Of a stretch of 64,000 nt of DNA, positions 24,849-32,727 are shown in pieces. The translations under genes and the position numbers were made by a program. Each line of letters opens with the position of its first letter. Position 1 is the first letter of the stretch. Origin of the DNA: Pseudaeromonas paramecii. GTDB lineage: Bacteria; Pseudomonadota; Gammaproteobacteria; Enterobacterales; Aeromonadaceae. The notes beneath the pieces were generated by a model, which saw only the letters and a program-made list of their open reading frames with translations, had not been told where the DNA came from and searched no databases. The stretch spans positions 62,001 to 126,000 of the forward strand of contig NZ_BAABFC010000010.1 of assembly GCF_039540575.1 (NCBI RefSeq), in the 5' to 3' direction.

Positions 24849-25529
24849 ATGCACCCACATCTGGAAAGCCAGGTTTACTGGCGACTGATTGCCCTGGCAC
24901 AAGAGGTGCCGGAGCTGCCGCAAACCAGCCTGTTTGACTGGCTGGCCGACGTGCTGGATGGCCCCTTGACCAGTGCCCAGCTGGCCAAGCTGAGCCTGGC
25001 GGTGTTGCAACGCAAGCTGCCGGCGGAGCTGGCGAGCCTGTCGGCGGAACGCTGGCAGACCCTGTTGCAGATCCTGCAAGGCGCGCTGCCCGCACACCTG
25101 GATCCCAAGCCGCAACCGGCGGCCCCCGGCAGCCTGCGCGCCGCCTTTGCCTCCAGCGATGGCCTGAGCGTCAACGGCCACTTCGGCAACTGTACCCTGT
25201 TTTTCATCTATCAGCTGGATGGCCAGAGCCAGACGCTGGTGGACATTCGCCGCTATCAACAGCAAGAGAGCATGGAAGCCAACGAGGCCCGTGCCAGCTT
25301 GCTGGATGGCTGTCATCTGCTGTTCTGCGAAGCCATCGGCGGCCCGGCGGCCGCCCGGGTGATCCGTCATGGCATTCACCCCATCAAGGTCAAGCAGGAT
25401 CGCGACATCCAAAGCCAGCTCAGTCAGCTCAATGTGCTGATGTCCGGCACCCTGCCGCCTTGGCTGGCCAAGGTGCTGGGCCGCAAGTCGGACCTGAGCG
25501 TGCGCTATGCCGAGGATGACGGCCTGTAA
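24849..25529 (+). CDS. nifY: Nitrogenase accessory protein NifY
   Basis: 226 residues from the ATG at 24849, with AGGAGAGAG before it. The N-terminal helical part (about 1-90) is the NifY-specific SAM-like domain. The C-terminal part (about 100-215) is a NifX/NifB-type cofactor-binding domain opening LRAAFASSDGLSVNGHFGNC. NifY binds FeMo-cofactor and apo-dinitrogenase to aid cofactor insertion. Last gene of the nifHDKTY unit. Confidence 0.93.
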   Translation: MHPHLESQVYWRLIALAQEVPELPQTSLFDWLADVLDGPLTSAQLAKLSLAVLQRKLPAELASLSAERWQTLLQILQGALPAHLDPKPQPAAPGSLRAAFASSDGLSVNGHFGNCTLFFIYQLDGQSQTLVDIRRYQQQESMEANEARASLLDGCHLLFCEAIGGPAAARVIRHGIHPIKVKQDRDIQSQLSQLNVLMSGTLPPWLAKVLGRKSDLSVRYAEDDGL

Positions 25530-25581
25530 GCATCCCCACGCCGGTCCCGCTTAGGCGAGCGGGGTCGGGGGATTTTCATTC

Positions 25582-25610
25582 GGGCCGGTCGGAGGTGGGC
25601 CGACCGGTCC
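25582..25610 (+). terminator. Stem-loop after nifY
   Basis: An 11-bp stem (GGGCCGGTCGG with CCGACCGGTCC, one G-T pair) and a 7-base loop, without a T-run. It probably ends or processes the nifHDKTY message before the nifE promoter. Confidence 0.45.
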
Positions 25611-25646
25611 GGGTGAAACCGGACACTCACTGTCGCCTGTGTGCTT

Positions 25647-25662
25647 TGTCGCAAAAACTACA
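25647..25662 (+). promoter_or_regulatory. NifA upstream activator sequence for nifE
   Basis: TGT-N10-ACA (25647-25662). Its centre is only about 67 bases before the predicted transcription start, closer than at the other nif promoters in this window. Confidence 0.65.
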
Positions 25663-25694
25663 TCTAAAAACCCACTCTTTTCAATGTCTTGCAA

Positions 25695-25711
25695 CTGGCT
25701 TGCCCCTTGCA
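25695..25711 (+). promoter_or_regulatory. Sigma-54 promoter of nifENX-fdx
   Basis: CTGGCTTGCCCCTTGCA: GG at 25697-25698 and GC at 25709-25710, spacing ten, with a perfect TTGCA -12 element. Predicted start near 25722, 30 bases before nifE. Confidence 0.85.
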
Positions 25712-25751
25712 CATCCATCCATGAGTTCGACAACAGCCTTAAGGAGTCGAG

Positions 25752-27125
25752 ATGAAGGGAAACGAAATTGCCGCCCTGCTGGATGAACCGGCCTGCGGCC
25801 ACAATGGCAAGTCGAAATCCGGTTGCAGCGCCCCCAAGCCCGGTGCCACCGCCGGCGGTTGTGCCTTCGATGGCGCCCAGATCACCCTGTTGCCGGTGGC
25901 CGACGTGGCCCACCTGGTGCATGGCCCCATTGGTTGTACCGGCAGCTCCTGGGATAACCGCGGCAGCCACAGCTCGGGACCGACCCTCTACCGGCTGGGT
26001 TTCACCACGGATCTCAGCGAACAGGATGTGATCATGGGCCGCGGTGAGCGCCGCCTGTATCACGGCATCAAGCATATCGTCGAACGCCACCAGCCCGCCG
26101 CCGTCTTTATCTACAACACCTGTGTGCCGGCCATGGAAGGGGACGACATCGAGGCGGTGTGCCGTGCCGCCCAGGCCAAGGTGGGGGTGCCGGTGATCGC
26201 CGTGGACGCCGCCGGCTTCTTCGGCAGCAAGAACCTGGGCAACCGGCTGGCCGGCGAGGTGATGGTCAACAAGGTGGTGGGCACCGCCGAGCCGGCACCC
26301 TGGCCGGCCGATGCGGCCATTCCGGCCGAGCGGGGTCACAGCATCGGCCTCATCGGTGAGTTCAACATCGCCGGGGAGTTCTGGAATGTGCAGCCCCTGC
26401 TGGACGAGCTGGGTGTGCGGGTGCTTTGCACCCTGTCCGGCGATGCGCGCTTTGCCGAGATCCAGACACTGCATCGCAGCGAGCTGAATATGTTGGTCTG
26501 CTCCCGGGCCCTGATCAACGTGGCGCGCAAGCTGGAGGAGAACTACGACACCCCCTGGTTCGAGGGCAGCTTCTATGGCATTCGCGATGTCTCCACCTCG
26601 TTGCGCACCATCGCCTCCATGCTGCATGACCCGGATCTGCAGGCCCGCACCGAGGCCCTGATCCAGCGCGAGGAGGCGGCCGCCGAGGCCCAGCTGGCCA
26701 AGCTGCGGCCGCGCCTGGCGGGCAAGCGGGTGCTGCTGTACACCGGCGGGGTCAAGTCCTGGTCCGTGGTCTCCGCCTTGCAGGATCTGGGCATGACGGT
26801 GGTGGCCACCGGCACCCGCAAGTCCACCGAGGAAGACAAGGCCCGCATCCGCGCCCTGATGGGAGAGGATGCCCTGATGCTGGATGAGGGCAACCCCCGC
26901 ACCCTGCTGGACGTGGCCTACCAGTACAAGGCGGATCTGATGATCGCCGGCGGGCGCAACATGTTCACCGCCTACAAGGCCAAGTTGCCGTTTCTCGACA
27001 TCAATCAGGAGCGGGAACACGCCTTCGCCGGCTACAACGGCATGGTGGAGTTGGCCCGCCAGATCTGCCTGACCCTGGAGAGCCCCATCTGGTCTCAGGT
27101 CAAGCAACGGGCCCCGTGGCAATAA
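25752..27125 (+). CDS. nifE: Nitrogenase FeMo-cofactor scaffold NifE
   Basis: 457 residues, the same length as Klebsiella NifE. It is a NifD paralogue; cluster-ligand cysteines are readable in FDGAQITL-type flanks as GPIGCTGSSWDNRG and YNTCVPAMEGDD. With NifN it forms the alpha2beta2 scaffold on which the NifB-cofactor becomes FeMo-cofactor. GAGTCGAG precedes the start. First gene of nifE-nifN-nifX-fdx under its own NifA/sigma-54 promoter. Confidence 0.97.
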   Translation: MKGNEIAALLDEPACGHNGKSKSGCSAPKPGATAGGCAFDGAQITLLPVADVAHLVHGPIGCTGSSWDNRGSHSSGPTLYRLGFTTDLSEQDVIMGRGERRLYHGIKHIVERHQPAAVFIYNTCVPAMEGDDIEAVCRAAQAKVGVPVIAVDAAGFFGSKNLGNRLAGEVMVNKVVGTAEPAPWPADAAIPAERGHSIGLIGEFNIAGEFWNVQPLLDELGVRVLCTLSGDARFAEIQTLHRSELNMLVCSRALINVARKLEENYDTPWFEGSFYGIRDVSTSLRTIASMLHDPDLQARTEALIQREEAAAEAQLAKLRPRLAGKRVLLYTGGVKSWSVVSALQDLGMTVVATGTRKSTEEDKARIRALMGEDALMLDEGNPRTLLDVAYQYKADLMIAGGRNMFTAYKAKLPFLDINQEREHAFAGYNGMVELARQICLTLESPIWSQVKQRAPWQ

Positions 27126-27139
27126 GGGAGGCAACACTC

Positions 27140-28528
27140 ATGGCTACCATCATCAAGACCGGCAAACCGGTCGCCACCCAACCCATCAAGTCCGGCCAGG
27201 CCCTGGGGGCCATACTGGCGGCCCTGGGGCTGGATCGCACCATTCCCCTGATTCATGGGGCGCAGGGCTGCAGTGCCTTCGCCAAGATCTTCTTCATTCA
27301 GCACTTTCACGAGCCGATCCCGCTGCAGTCCACCGCCATGGATCCCATCACCACCGTCATGGGCTCGGATGACAACATAGTCCAGGCGCTGGACACCCTG
27401 TGCCAGAAGAACCAGCCCAAGCTCATCGTGCTGCTGAGCTCAGGGGTGGCCGAGGCCCAGGGCTGCGATCTGCGGCGGGCCCTCAAGCTGTTTCGCGCCG
27501 ACTACCCGCGGCACGACAAGGTGGAGATAGTCACGGTCAACACCCCGGACTTCTACGGCTCGCTGGAGAACGGCTACAGCGCCCTGCTGGAGGCGCTGGT
27601 GGAGCAGCTCATCCCGCAGCAGCCGGTGCGCAACGTGCGCAAGAAGCGGGTCAACCTGCTGCTGAGCCACATGCTGAGCCCGGGGGACGTGGAGCTCATC
27701 CGCAGCTATGTGGAGGCCTTCGGCCTGCAACCCGTGCTGCTGCCGGATCTCTCTCGCTCCCTGGATGGCCACCTGGTGCGCAGCGACTACCTGTCGGTCT
27801 CCCAGGGCGGTACGGATCTCGCCCTGCTCAAGCAGATGGGTCAGAGTGCCCTGACCCTGGTGGTGGGCCCCTCCTTGCAGCGGGTGGGGCAGCTGCTGGA
27901 GAGCCGCACCGGTGTGCCCTGTCACTACTTCCCCCATCTGATGAACCTGCAACAGGTGGACTGTTTCATCGACCTGCTGCGCCGCCAGGCCGATCGCCTG
28001 GTACCGGAGTGGATCGAGCGCCAGCGCGGTCAGCTGCTGGACGCCATGATAGACACCCACACCTGGGTCAATGGCCGGCGCTTTGGCCTGGCGGCCGAGG
28101 CGGATCTGCTGGGGGCCTGGCTGGGCTTTGCCCAGATGGTGGGGCTGGCGCCCAGCTGCGTGGTGGCCCCGGTCAACCAGCCCATGCTGGCCAGCCTGCC
28201 GGTGGAGCAGGTGCTGGTGGGGGATCTGGAGGATCTGGCGGACAACCTGCAGGCTCAGGGGGCGGATCTGCTGCTGACCAATGCCCACGGTGCCGTGATT
28301 GCCGAGCGCCTGGGGCTGCCGCTGCTGCGCATCGGCTTTCCGGTGTTTGACGAGTTCGGCGCCTTCCGCCGGGTACGCCAGGGCTATGCCGGCATGCGCG
28401 ACACCCTGTTCGAGCTGGGCAACCTGGGTCAGGCCGCCTGTCATCACAGACCGGCCTATCACTCCCCCTACAAGCAGCCGGTGGAGCAGATCCGCGGCCG
28501 TGCCCTGGCGGCGGAGGTGATCGGATGA
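27140..28528 (+). CDS. nifN: Nitrogenase FeMo-cofactor scaffold NifN
   Basis: 462 residues from the ATG at 27140 (AAGGGAGG upstream); an upstream in-frame ATG at 27116 lies inside nifE and has no ribosome site. It is a NifK paralogue with the P-cluster-like Cys in IHGAQGCSAFAKIFF and the VNGRRFGLAAEADL segment. It forms the NifEN complex. Its stop overlaps the start of nifX (ATGA). Confidence 0.97.
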   Translation: MATIIKTGKPVATQPIKSGQALGAILAALGLDRTIPLIHGAQGCSAFAKIFFIQHFHEPIPLQSTAMDPITTVMGSDDNIVQALDTLCQKNQPKLIVLLSSGVAEAQGCDLRRALKLFRADYPRHDKVEIVTVNTPDFYGSLENGYSALLEALVEQLIPQQPVRNVRKKRVNLLLSHMLSPGDVELIRSYVEAFGLQPVLLPDLSRSLDGHLVRSDYLSVSQGGTDLALLKQMGQSALTLVVGPSLQRVGQLLESRTGVPCHYFPHLMNLQQVDCFIDLLRRQADRLVPEWIERQRGQLLDAMIDTHTWVNGRRFGLAAEADLLGAWLGFAQMVGLAPSCVVAPVNQPMLASLPVEQVLVGDLEDLADNLQAQGADLLLTNAHGAVIAERLGLPLLRIGFPVFDEFGAFRRVRQGYAGMRDTLFELGNLGQAACHHRPAYHSPYKQPVEQIRGRALAAEVIG

Positions 28529-28971
28529 ACCATCTGACACGCCATCTGCGCCTCACCGATGAGGACGCCCCCAGCCTGCGGCTGGCCTTTGCCAGCGGCG
28601 ACAAGAAGACGGTGGATCAGCACTTTGGCTCCTGCGAGCGGCTCATGGTCTACGGCGTGGCGCCGGATCGCTACGAGCTGTTGCAGGTGGCGGGCTTCAA
28701 CGTGGCCCAGGGCCATGATCTGGACAAGCTGGAGACCCGCATGCGGGTGCTCGACGGCTGCTTTGCCGTCTACTGCGTGGCGGTGGGGGAGTCGGTGTTT
28801 CGCCAGCTGCTGGCCCGGGGCATTCGTGCCATCCGGGTGGAGCCGGGCACCCGGATCCCGGATCTCATCGCCCAGCTGCAGGCCCAATGGCCCACCACGG
28901 GCCAGCATCAGGCACGGGCCAGCAAGGATCCCAGCCGGTTTGCTGAGTTTGAGGACGGTGGCTGGGACTAA
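28525..28971 (+). CDS. nifX: FeMo-cofactor carrier protein NifX
   Basis: 148 residues, overlapping nifN by four bases. A single NifX-type domain opens LRLAFASGDKKTVDQHFGSC, clearly related to the C-terminal half of NifY at 24.8 kb. NifX binds NifB-cofactor and passes cofactor precursors between NifB and NifEN. Translational coupling to nifN fits this partnership. Confidence 0.95.
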   Translation: MNHLTRHLRLTDEDAPSLRLAFASGDKKTVDQHFGSCERLMVYGVAPDRYELLQVAGFNVAQGHDLDKLETRMRVLDGCFAVYCVAVGESVFRQLLARGIRAIRVEPGTRIPDLIAQLQAQWPTTGQHQARASKDPSRFAEFEDGGWD

Positions 28972-29003
28972 CGGATTGTTAACCAAAACCCAAGGAGAGA
29001 GAA

Positions 29004-29297
29004 ATGAGTGGCACCCTGATCACCGGGCTGACCCGTGGCGGCAGTAGCTGGACCCCCAAGTTCGTCACCGCGGTGGATCCCGAAAGCTGCATCGGTTGTG
29101 GCCGTTGCTACAAGGTTTGTTCTCGTGATGTCTTCAGCCTGGTGGACCGGGCGGATCTCATCGAGGACGAAGACGATGAAATGGACGACGTCATGATGGT
29201 GATGACGGTGGCCAATGCCGATGACTGCATCGGCTGCGAAGCCTGCTCCCGGGTCTGTCCCAAGGGTTGCCACAGCTACGCCGCCGCCAGCGTCTGA
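29004..29297 (+). CDS. fdxB: Nif-specific ferredoxin III (2x[4Fe-4S])
   Basis: 97 residues. Two cluster motifs, CIGCGRCYKVC and CIGCEACSRVCPKGC, are separated by an acidic stretch (EDEDDEMDD). This long acidic insertion is typical of the nif-associated ferredoxin III family found after nifX. It is a probable low-potential electron carrier for nitrogenase or for NifEN/NifB maturation. Same operon as nifENX (32-base gap, GGAGAGAG), ended by a terminator. The name follows family usage and is less certain than the function. Confidence 0.88.
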   Translation: MSGTLITGLTRGGSSWTPKFVTAVDPESCIGCGRCYKVCSRDVFSLVDRADLIEDEDDEMDDVMMVMTVANADDCIGCEACSRVCPKGCHSYAAASV

Positions 29298-29310
29298 TGC
29301 TATCTGCCAG

Positions 29311-29343
29311 AGCGCCCCGCCCCGTCGGGGCGCTCATTTTTTG
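29311..29343 (+). terminator. Terminator after nifENX-fdx
   Basis: AGCGCCCCG/CGGGGCGCT stem with a 6-base loop, then CATTTTTTG. It ends the nifE operon just before the convergent potassium-uptake genes. Confidence 0.88.
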
Positions 29344-30006
29344 TTACTCCGGTGGCAGGCCCTTGGGGGGCCAGCGGGCCTCCAGGGCAGGCAGATGGCG
29401 GCTGTGGGTCAGGATCACCAGCTCATCCCCCGGATACAGGCGGCTGTCGGCGTGAGTGTGCATGAATTCATTTCGACGATACAGGCAGATGACGCGCGCC
29501 TCCTCCGGTAACGCCAGTGCCGCCACCTGGTCTACCGCTTCCTCCGTCAGGATGCAGCTGAACAGCCGCGCCTCGCCCTTCAAGGCCGAGGCCAGCTCGA
29601 CATCCGGGGCGCCGGCCACCAGATCCGCCAGGTGGCGGGCTATGGTGCGGGAGGGCAGTATGGTCTCCTTGAGGCCCAGTTCGTGGCAGATGGCCTCGAA
29701 CTCTTCGGACTCGATGCGGGTGATCACCCGGGCAAAGCCCTGGGAGCGGCCCACCAGGCTGGCGATGAGATTGCGCTGGTCGTTGTTGGTCAGACAAAGC
29801 AGCAGATCCGAGTTAGCCGGATCGGCCTCCTTGAGGATCTCCGGTCGGGTGCCATCCCCATGCAACAGCCCGCAGTCCAGCTCATCGCCAATCTCCGCCA
29901 GCCGCTCCTTGTCCTGTTCGATCAACACCACCTCATGGCCCTGATGAATGAGCATGCGGGCGGTGGCCAGGCTGACGGCATTGGCACCGACAAAGACGAT
30001 TCTCAT
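29344..30006 (-). CDS. TrkA/KtrA-type potassium uptake regulatory subunit
   Basis: 220 residues from the ATG at 30006. The N-terminal RCK-N domain has the Rossmann start MRIVFVGANAVSLATARMLI and an acidic end of strand 2 (EVVLIEQDKE). The C-terminal TrkA-C-like domain (about 140-215) ends in GDELVILTHS. It gates the membrane subunit in response to nucleotide binding. The start overlaps the stop of the preceding gene (ATGA). At half the length of E. coli TrkA it is nearer to KtrA/TrkA2 types. The frame stays open far upstream, but that is a shadow of the TrkH gene. Confidence 0.88.
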   Translation of the reverse strand: MRIVFVGANAVSLATARMLIHQGHEVVLIEQDKERLAEIGDELDCGLLHGDGTRPEILKEADPANSDLLLCLTNNDQRNLIASLVGRSQGFARVITRIESEEFEAICHELGLKETILPSRTIARHLADLVAGAPDVELASALKGEARLFSCILTEEAVDQVAALALPEEARVICLYRRNEFMHTHADSRLYPGDELVILTHSRHLPALEARWPPKGLPPE

Positions 30007-31454
30007 GTGACCTCCTTGCGCCGGCCGAACCAGCTGCCGGGGTAGAGCAGCACCAACCAGGCCAGGATCTCCAGCCGTCCCATCAGCATGTCCAGCGCCA
30101 GTATGCCGCGCAGCAGGCCAGGCAATTCCGTCTGGCTCAATCCGACCGATAGCCCGACGGTGCCGCTGGCGGAGACCACCTCGAACAGGGCATCCAGCGG
30201 CGGGTAGCCCAGCAGGAGGAAGGGCAGCCAGGAGCAGAGCACCAGTGCGCCGAATAGCAGGATCAGCAGCAAGGCAGCCTGTATCTCCTCCTCCGACAGG
30301 CGCTGGCCGGCGAGGGTCGGCTCCAGCACCGCATGGCGGGAGAGGGCGCTGCGGATCAGGTGATGCCGTAGGGCCTGCCAGGCGATGAGCAGACGCAGCA
30401 GCTTGATGCCACCGGCGGTGGAGGCCATGCCGCCGCCCATCAGCATGGCCAGGATCAGCAGCGCCTTGCTGCCGTTGGACAGGCCGTCGGGGGCCAGGCT
30501 GCTGAAGCCGGCGGTGGTTTGGGCCGAGAGGGCCAGCAGGGGACCATGATGGGCGGCCTGTTGCCAGCTCAGTCCCATCTCCTGATGCAGGCGGTAGGTC
30601 AACAGCAGGGCCAGGCTGCCAATCAGTGCCAGCAGGCAGAACAGTTGTAGTCGATTGGCCTCCTGATGACCCTGGTTGCCATAGAGCGCCAAGGGGATGG
30701 CACCGGCCAGACAGCCCAGGCTGATGGCCCACTGAGCGGGCCACGCCAGCCCCATCAGACTGCCGTCTGTGGGGGCAAAACCGCCGGTGGAGACGGCGCT
30801 CAGGCCAAACAGCAGGCCGTCAAACGCGCTCACCCCGGCCAGCAGGTTGAGCAGCACAGCGCCACCGGTCAGCAGCAGGTAGATGAACAGGATCCGGCGG
30901 GCATGACCGCGGATGTTGCCCGGCAGGTTGTCCGACTCGATGTCGGCCACGGCCAAGCCCTTGGCCTGTATTCCGGGCGCAATGACCAAGGCCAGCGACA
31001 ACACCACTATGCCCAGCCCGCCATACCACTGCATCCAGGCGCGGCTGAACAAGAAGGCCGCTGGCCGCGCCGCGTCTGCGGGCAGGCTGGTGAGTCCAGT
31101 GGTGGTGATGGCGGAGATGGCCTCGAACAGGGCGGCCGACCAGGAGAGTCCGGACTGCATCAGGGGCAGACACAGCAAGAGCGGCGTCAGCAAGAAGGTG
31201 AGGGCCACTATGATGAGGCCTTCGTTGACCTGCACCTCGGCAGGCACCGGCAGCTGGCGGGTGAGACGCCAGCCCAGCAACAACAACAGCTGGATCGGCA
31301 GGTAGGCCAGGGCGTGGCCGTAGTCGGTCAGCAGCAGCGCCACCAGGCTGGGCAGCAGGCAGAGGACGCCGAGGACCAGGCCCAGCTGCCCCAGGTATTT
31401 GGCCACCACACCGAGGCGAACGGCGTAGCGTAAACCGGTTGCCTGGCTTGTCAC
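30003..31454 (-). CDS. TrkH/KtrB-type potassium transporter
   Basis: 483 residues, GTG start with AGGAGG upstream. About 8-10 hydrophobic segments and the four pore-loop filters of the SKT superfamily are visible, for example AISAITTTGLTSLP, LSAVSTGGFAPTDG, SAQTTAGFSSLAP and VSASGTVGLSVGL. It imports potassium with the RCK subunit encoded downstream. The pair sits between two nif operons but shows no NifA or sigma-54 site. Confidence 0.9.
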   Translation of the reverse strand: MTSQATGLRYAVRLGVVAKYLGQLGLVLGVLCLLPSLVALLLTDYGHALAYLPIQLLLLLGWRLTRQLPVPAEVQVNEGLIIVALTFLLTPLLLCLPLMQSGLSWSAALFEAISAITTTGLTSLPADAARPAAFLFSRAWMQWYGGLGIVVLSLALVIAPGIQAKGLAVADIESDNLPGNIRGHARRILFIYLLLTGGAVLLNLLAGVSAFDGLLFGLSAVSTGGFAPTDGSLMGLAWPAQWAISLGCLAGAIPLALYGNQGHQEANRLQLFCLLALIGSLALLLTYRLHQEMGLSWQQAAHHGPLLALSAQTTAGFSSLAPDGLSNGSKALLILAMLMGGGMASTAGGIKLLRLLIAWQALRHHLIRSALSRHAVLEPTLAGQRLSEEEIQAALLLILLFGALVLCSWLPFLLLGYPPLDALFEVVSASGTVGLSVGLSQTELPGLLRGILALDMLMGRLEILAWLVLLYPGSWFGRRKEVT

Positions 31455-31754
31455 ACCGCCTCCTGGCTCGGCCCATCTGAGTAAAGCATAGTGGCTCGGG
31501 GCGCCTTAGGCGGCCAGGCCCAGGGGGAGCGGGCGGCTTGTGTGGCGGCGGCTTGTCACATAGCGCACCAAATGCCGGGTTTTGTCGGAAAAGGCAGCAG
31601 GCACCGAGGTGTAAATTATTGATTAATATGAGTTTGGTTTCTGGTCTTAATCTTGTAATACCGTCATGGTCCTGTCTCTCTTGCGGCGGGGCCACCGGTA
31701 CGGCAATGCCGGTTTCTTTGCTCGGATAATAACCTTGTCCCTGTTCCACGTTTT
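31455..31754 (+). other. Gene-free region leading to an orphan terminator
   Basis: No credible ORF is present. From about 31600 the base composition is AT-richer, including TTGATT (31619-31624) and TAAT-type promoter-like words near 31640-31660. ACCGGTACGGCAATGCCGGT (about 31693-31712) can fold into competing hairpins. Transcription on the plus strand must start here, because the next element is a plus-strand terminator with no gene before it. Confidence 0.4.
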
Positions 31755-31779
31755 CCGGCCTGTTGGCCGGTTTTTTTTT
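31755..31779 (+). terminator. Orphan plus-strand terminator before a binding-protein gene
   Basis: CCGGCC-TGTT-GGCCGG followed by nine T. It is not preceded by any plus-strand gene. It sits about 50 bases before the start of the next CDS, so it is either a leader attenuator/riboswitch terminator or the end of a small RNA. Confidence 0.85.
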
Positions 31780-31830
31780 GCCTGGCCATCCTGGGTCTAC
31801 ACTCATGAAAAACCTGGCAGGAGCGGCTAT

Positions 31831-32610
31831 ATGGGGGCGTTTTGGTACACAAACGGGTGGCTGAGTCTGCTGTGCCTGCTGGCGCTTTGGCTTGGCAGCG
31901 GCGAGGCCTGGGCCCAAGCGCGGCCTGTGGTTCGGCTGGGCTATGCCGACCATCCCTTTGAGCCCTATCTGCTGGGGGAGGGCAGCCAGCCTGGCAAGCC
32001 TCCCGGCAGCCTGGTGAGCCGGGTCCGCCGCAGTGCGACCCAGCTGGGGGTGGAGCTGCAGCTGGTACGCGAGCCCATCCCCCGTCTGCTGGTCAGTCTG
32101 GAGCGGGGTACCCTGGATGGTATCTTCCCCTTCTCCTATACGCCGGAGCGCATCGTCATTGGGGCCTATCCCCTGGATAAGCAGGGTGAGCTGCTCTCTT
32201 CGCAGCACCTGATGCGGCTGGGCTACTACCTGTATGGCGCTCACGATCTTAGTCTGCCGGCCAATGCCGATTCCTGGGCACAGCTGGCGCCATTTCGCCT
32301 GGGGGCGGTAAAGGACACGGCGGTGGGAGAACTGCTGGCCCAGCGTGGCCTGTCGGTCACCCTGACCCGCACCCCGGAGCGTAGCCTGGAGATGCTGCTG
32401 CGTGGCCGCCTGGATCTGTTTGTCGGCCCCCGCTACAGCACAGAGCTGGTGCTCGCCCGCCTGGATCCGGCCAAGCGGATCCGTCGCTTTGGCCAACCCT
32501 TGCTGGCGCGGGACTATTACCTGGTATTTCGTCAGGATTTCTACCGTCAACAGCCGGAGTTGTGCCAACTGTGGTGGCAACTGCTGGCGACACCGGAGGC
32601 TGACCAGTAG
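31831..32610 (+). CDS. Periplasmic substrate-binding protein (SBP family 3-like)
   Basis: 259 residues from the ATG at 31831 (AGGAG upstream); the longer frame begins in the leader. Signal peptide ending in EAWAQA. The mature protein has the bilobal family-3 layout: RPVVRLGYADHPFEPYL, LERGTLDGIFPFSYTPERI, FRLGAVKDTAVGELLAQRGL and LLRGRLDLFVGPRYSTELVL. No permease or ATPase follows, so it may be a stand-alone receptor or an amino-acid/ion sensor. The ligand is not predictable. Confidence 0.75.
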   Translation: MGAFWYTNGWLSLLCLLALWLGSGEAWAQARPVVRLGYADHPFEPYLLGEGSQPGKPPGSLVSRVRRSATQLGVELQLVREPIPRLLVSLERGTLDGIFPFSYTPERIVIGAYPLDKQGELLSSQHLMRLGYYLYGAHDLSLPANADSWAQLAPFRLGAVKDTAVGELLAQRGLSVTLTRTPERSLEMLLRGRLDLFVGPRYSTELVLARLDPAKRIRRFGQPLLARDYYLVFRQDFYRQQPELCQLWWQLLATPEADQ

Positions 32611-32727
32611 GACAAATTGGCACCAATTGCGTCAGCCTTCTGATTTTCGGGTGTTTTTTTTGCATCCCTGTCATAACTTACATATAGATCTCACGGAGCC
32701 CGGGATGGGCTGCTGGAGGAGTGAGGG

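Noticed and set aside
29344..30744. TrkA gene read as a 466-residue protein
   Set aside because: The extra N-terminal part is an out-of-frame reading of the TrkH gene, low-complexity in composition; the ATG at 30006 overlaps the TrkH stop as expected for coupled genes.
32649..32664. Sigma-54-like GG-N10-GC before the HDOD-GAF gene
   Set aside because: The -24 half (TCGGGTGT) is poor, the match depends on a T-run, and no TGT-N10-ACA lies upstream.
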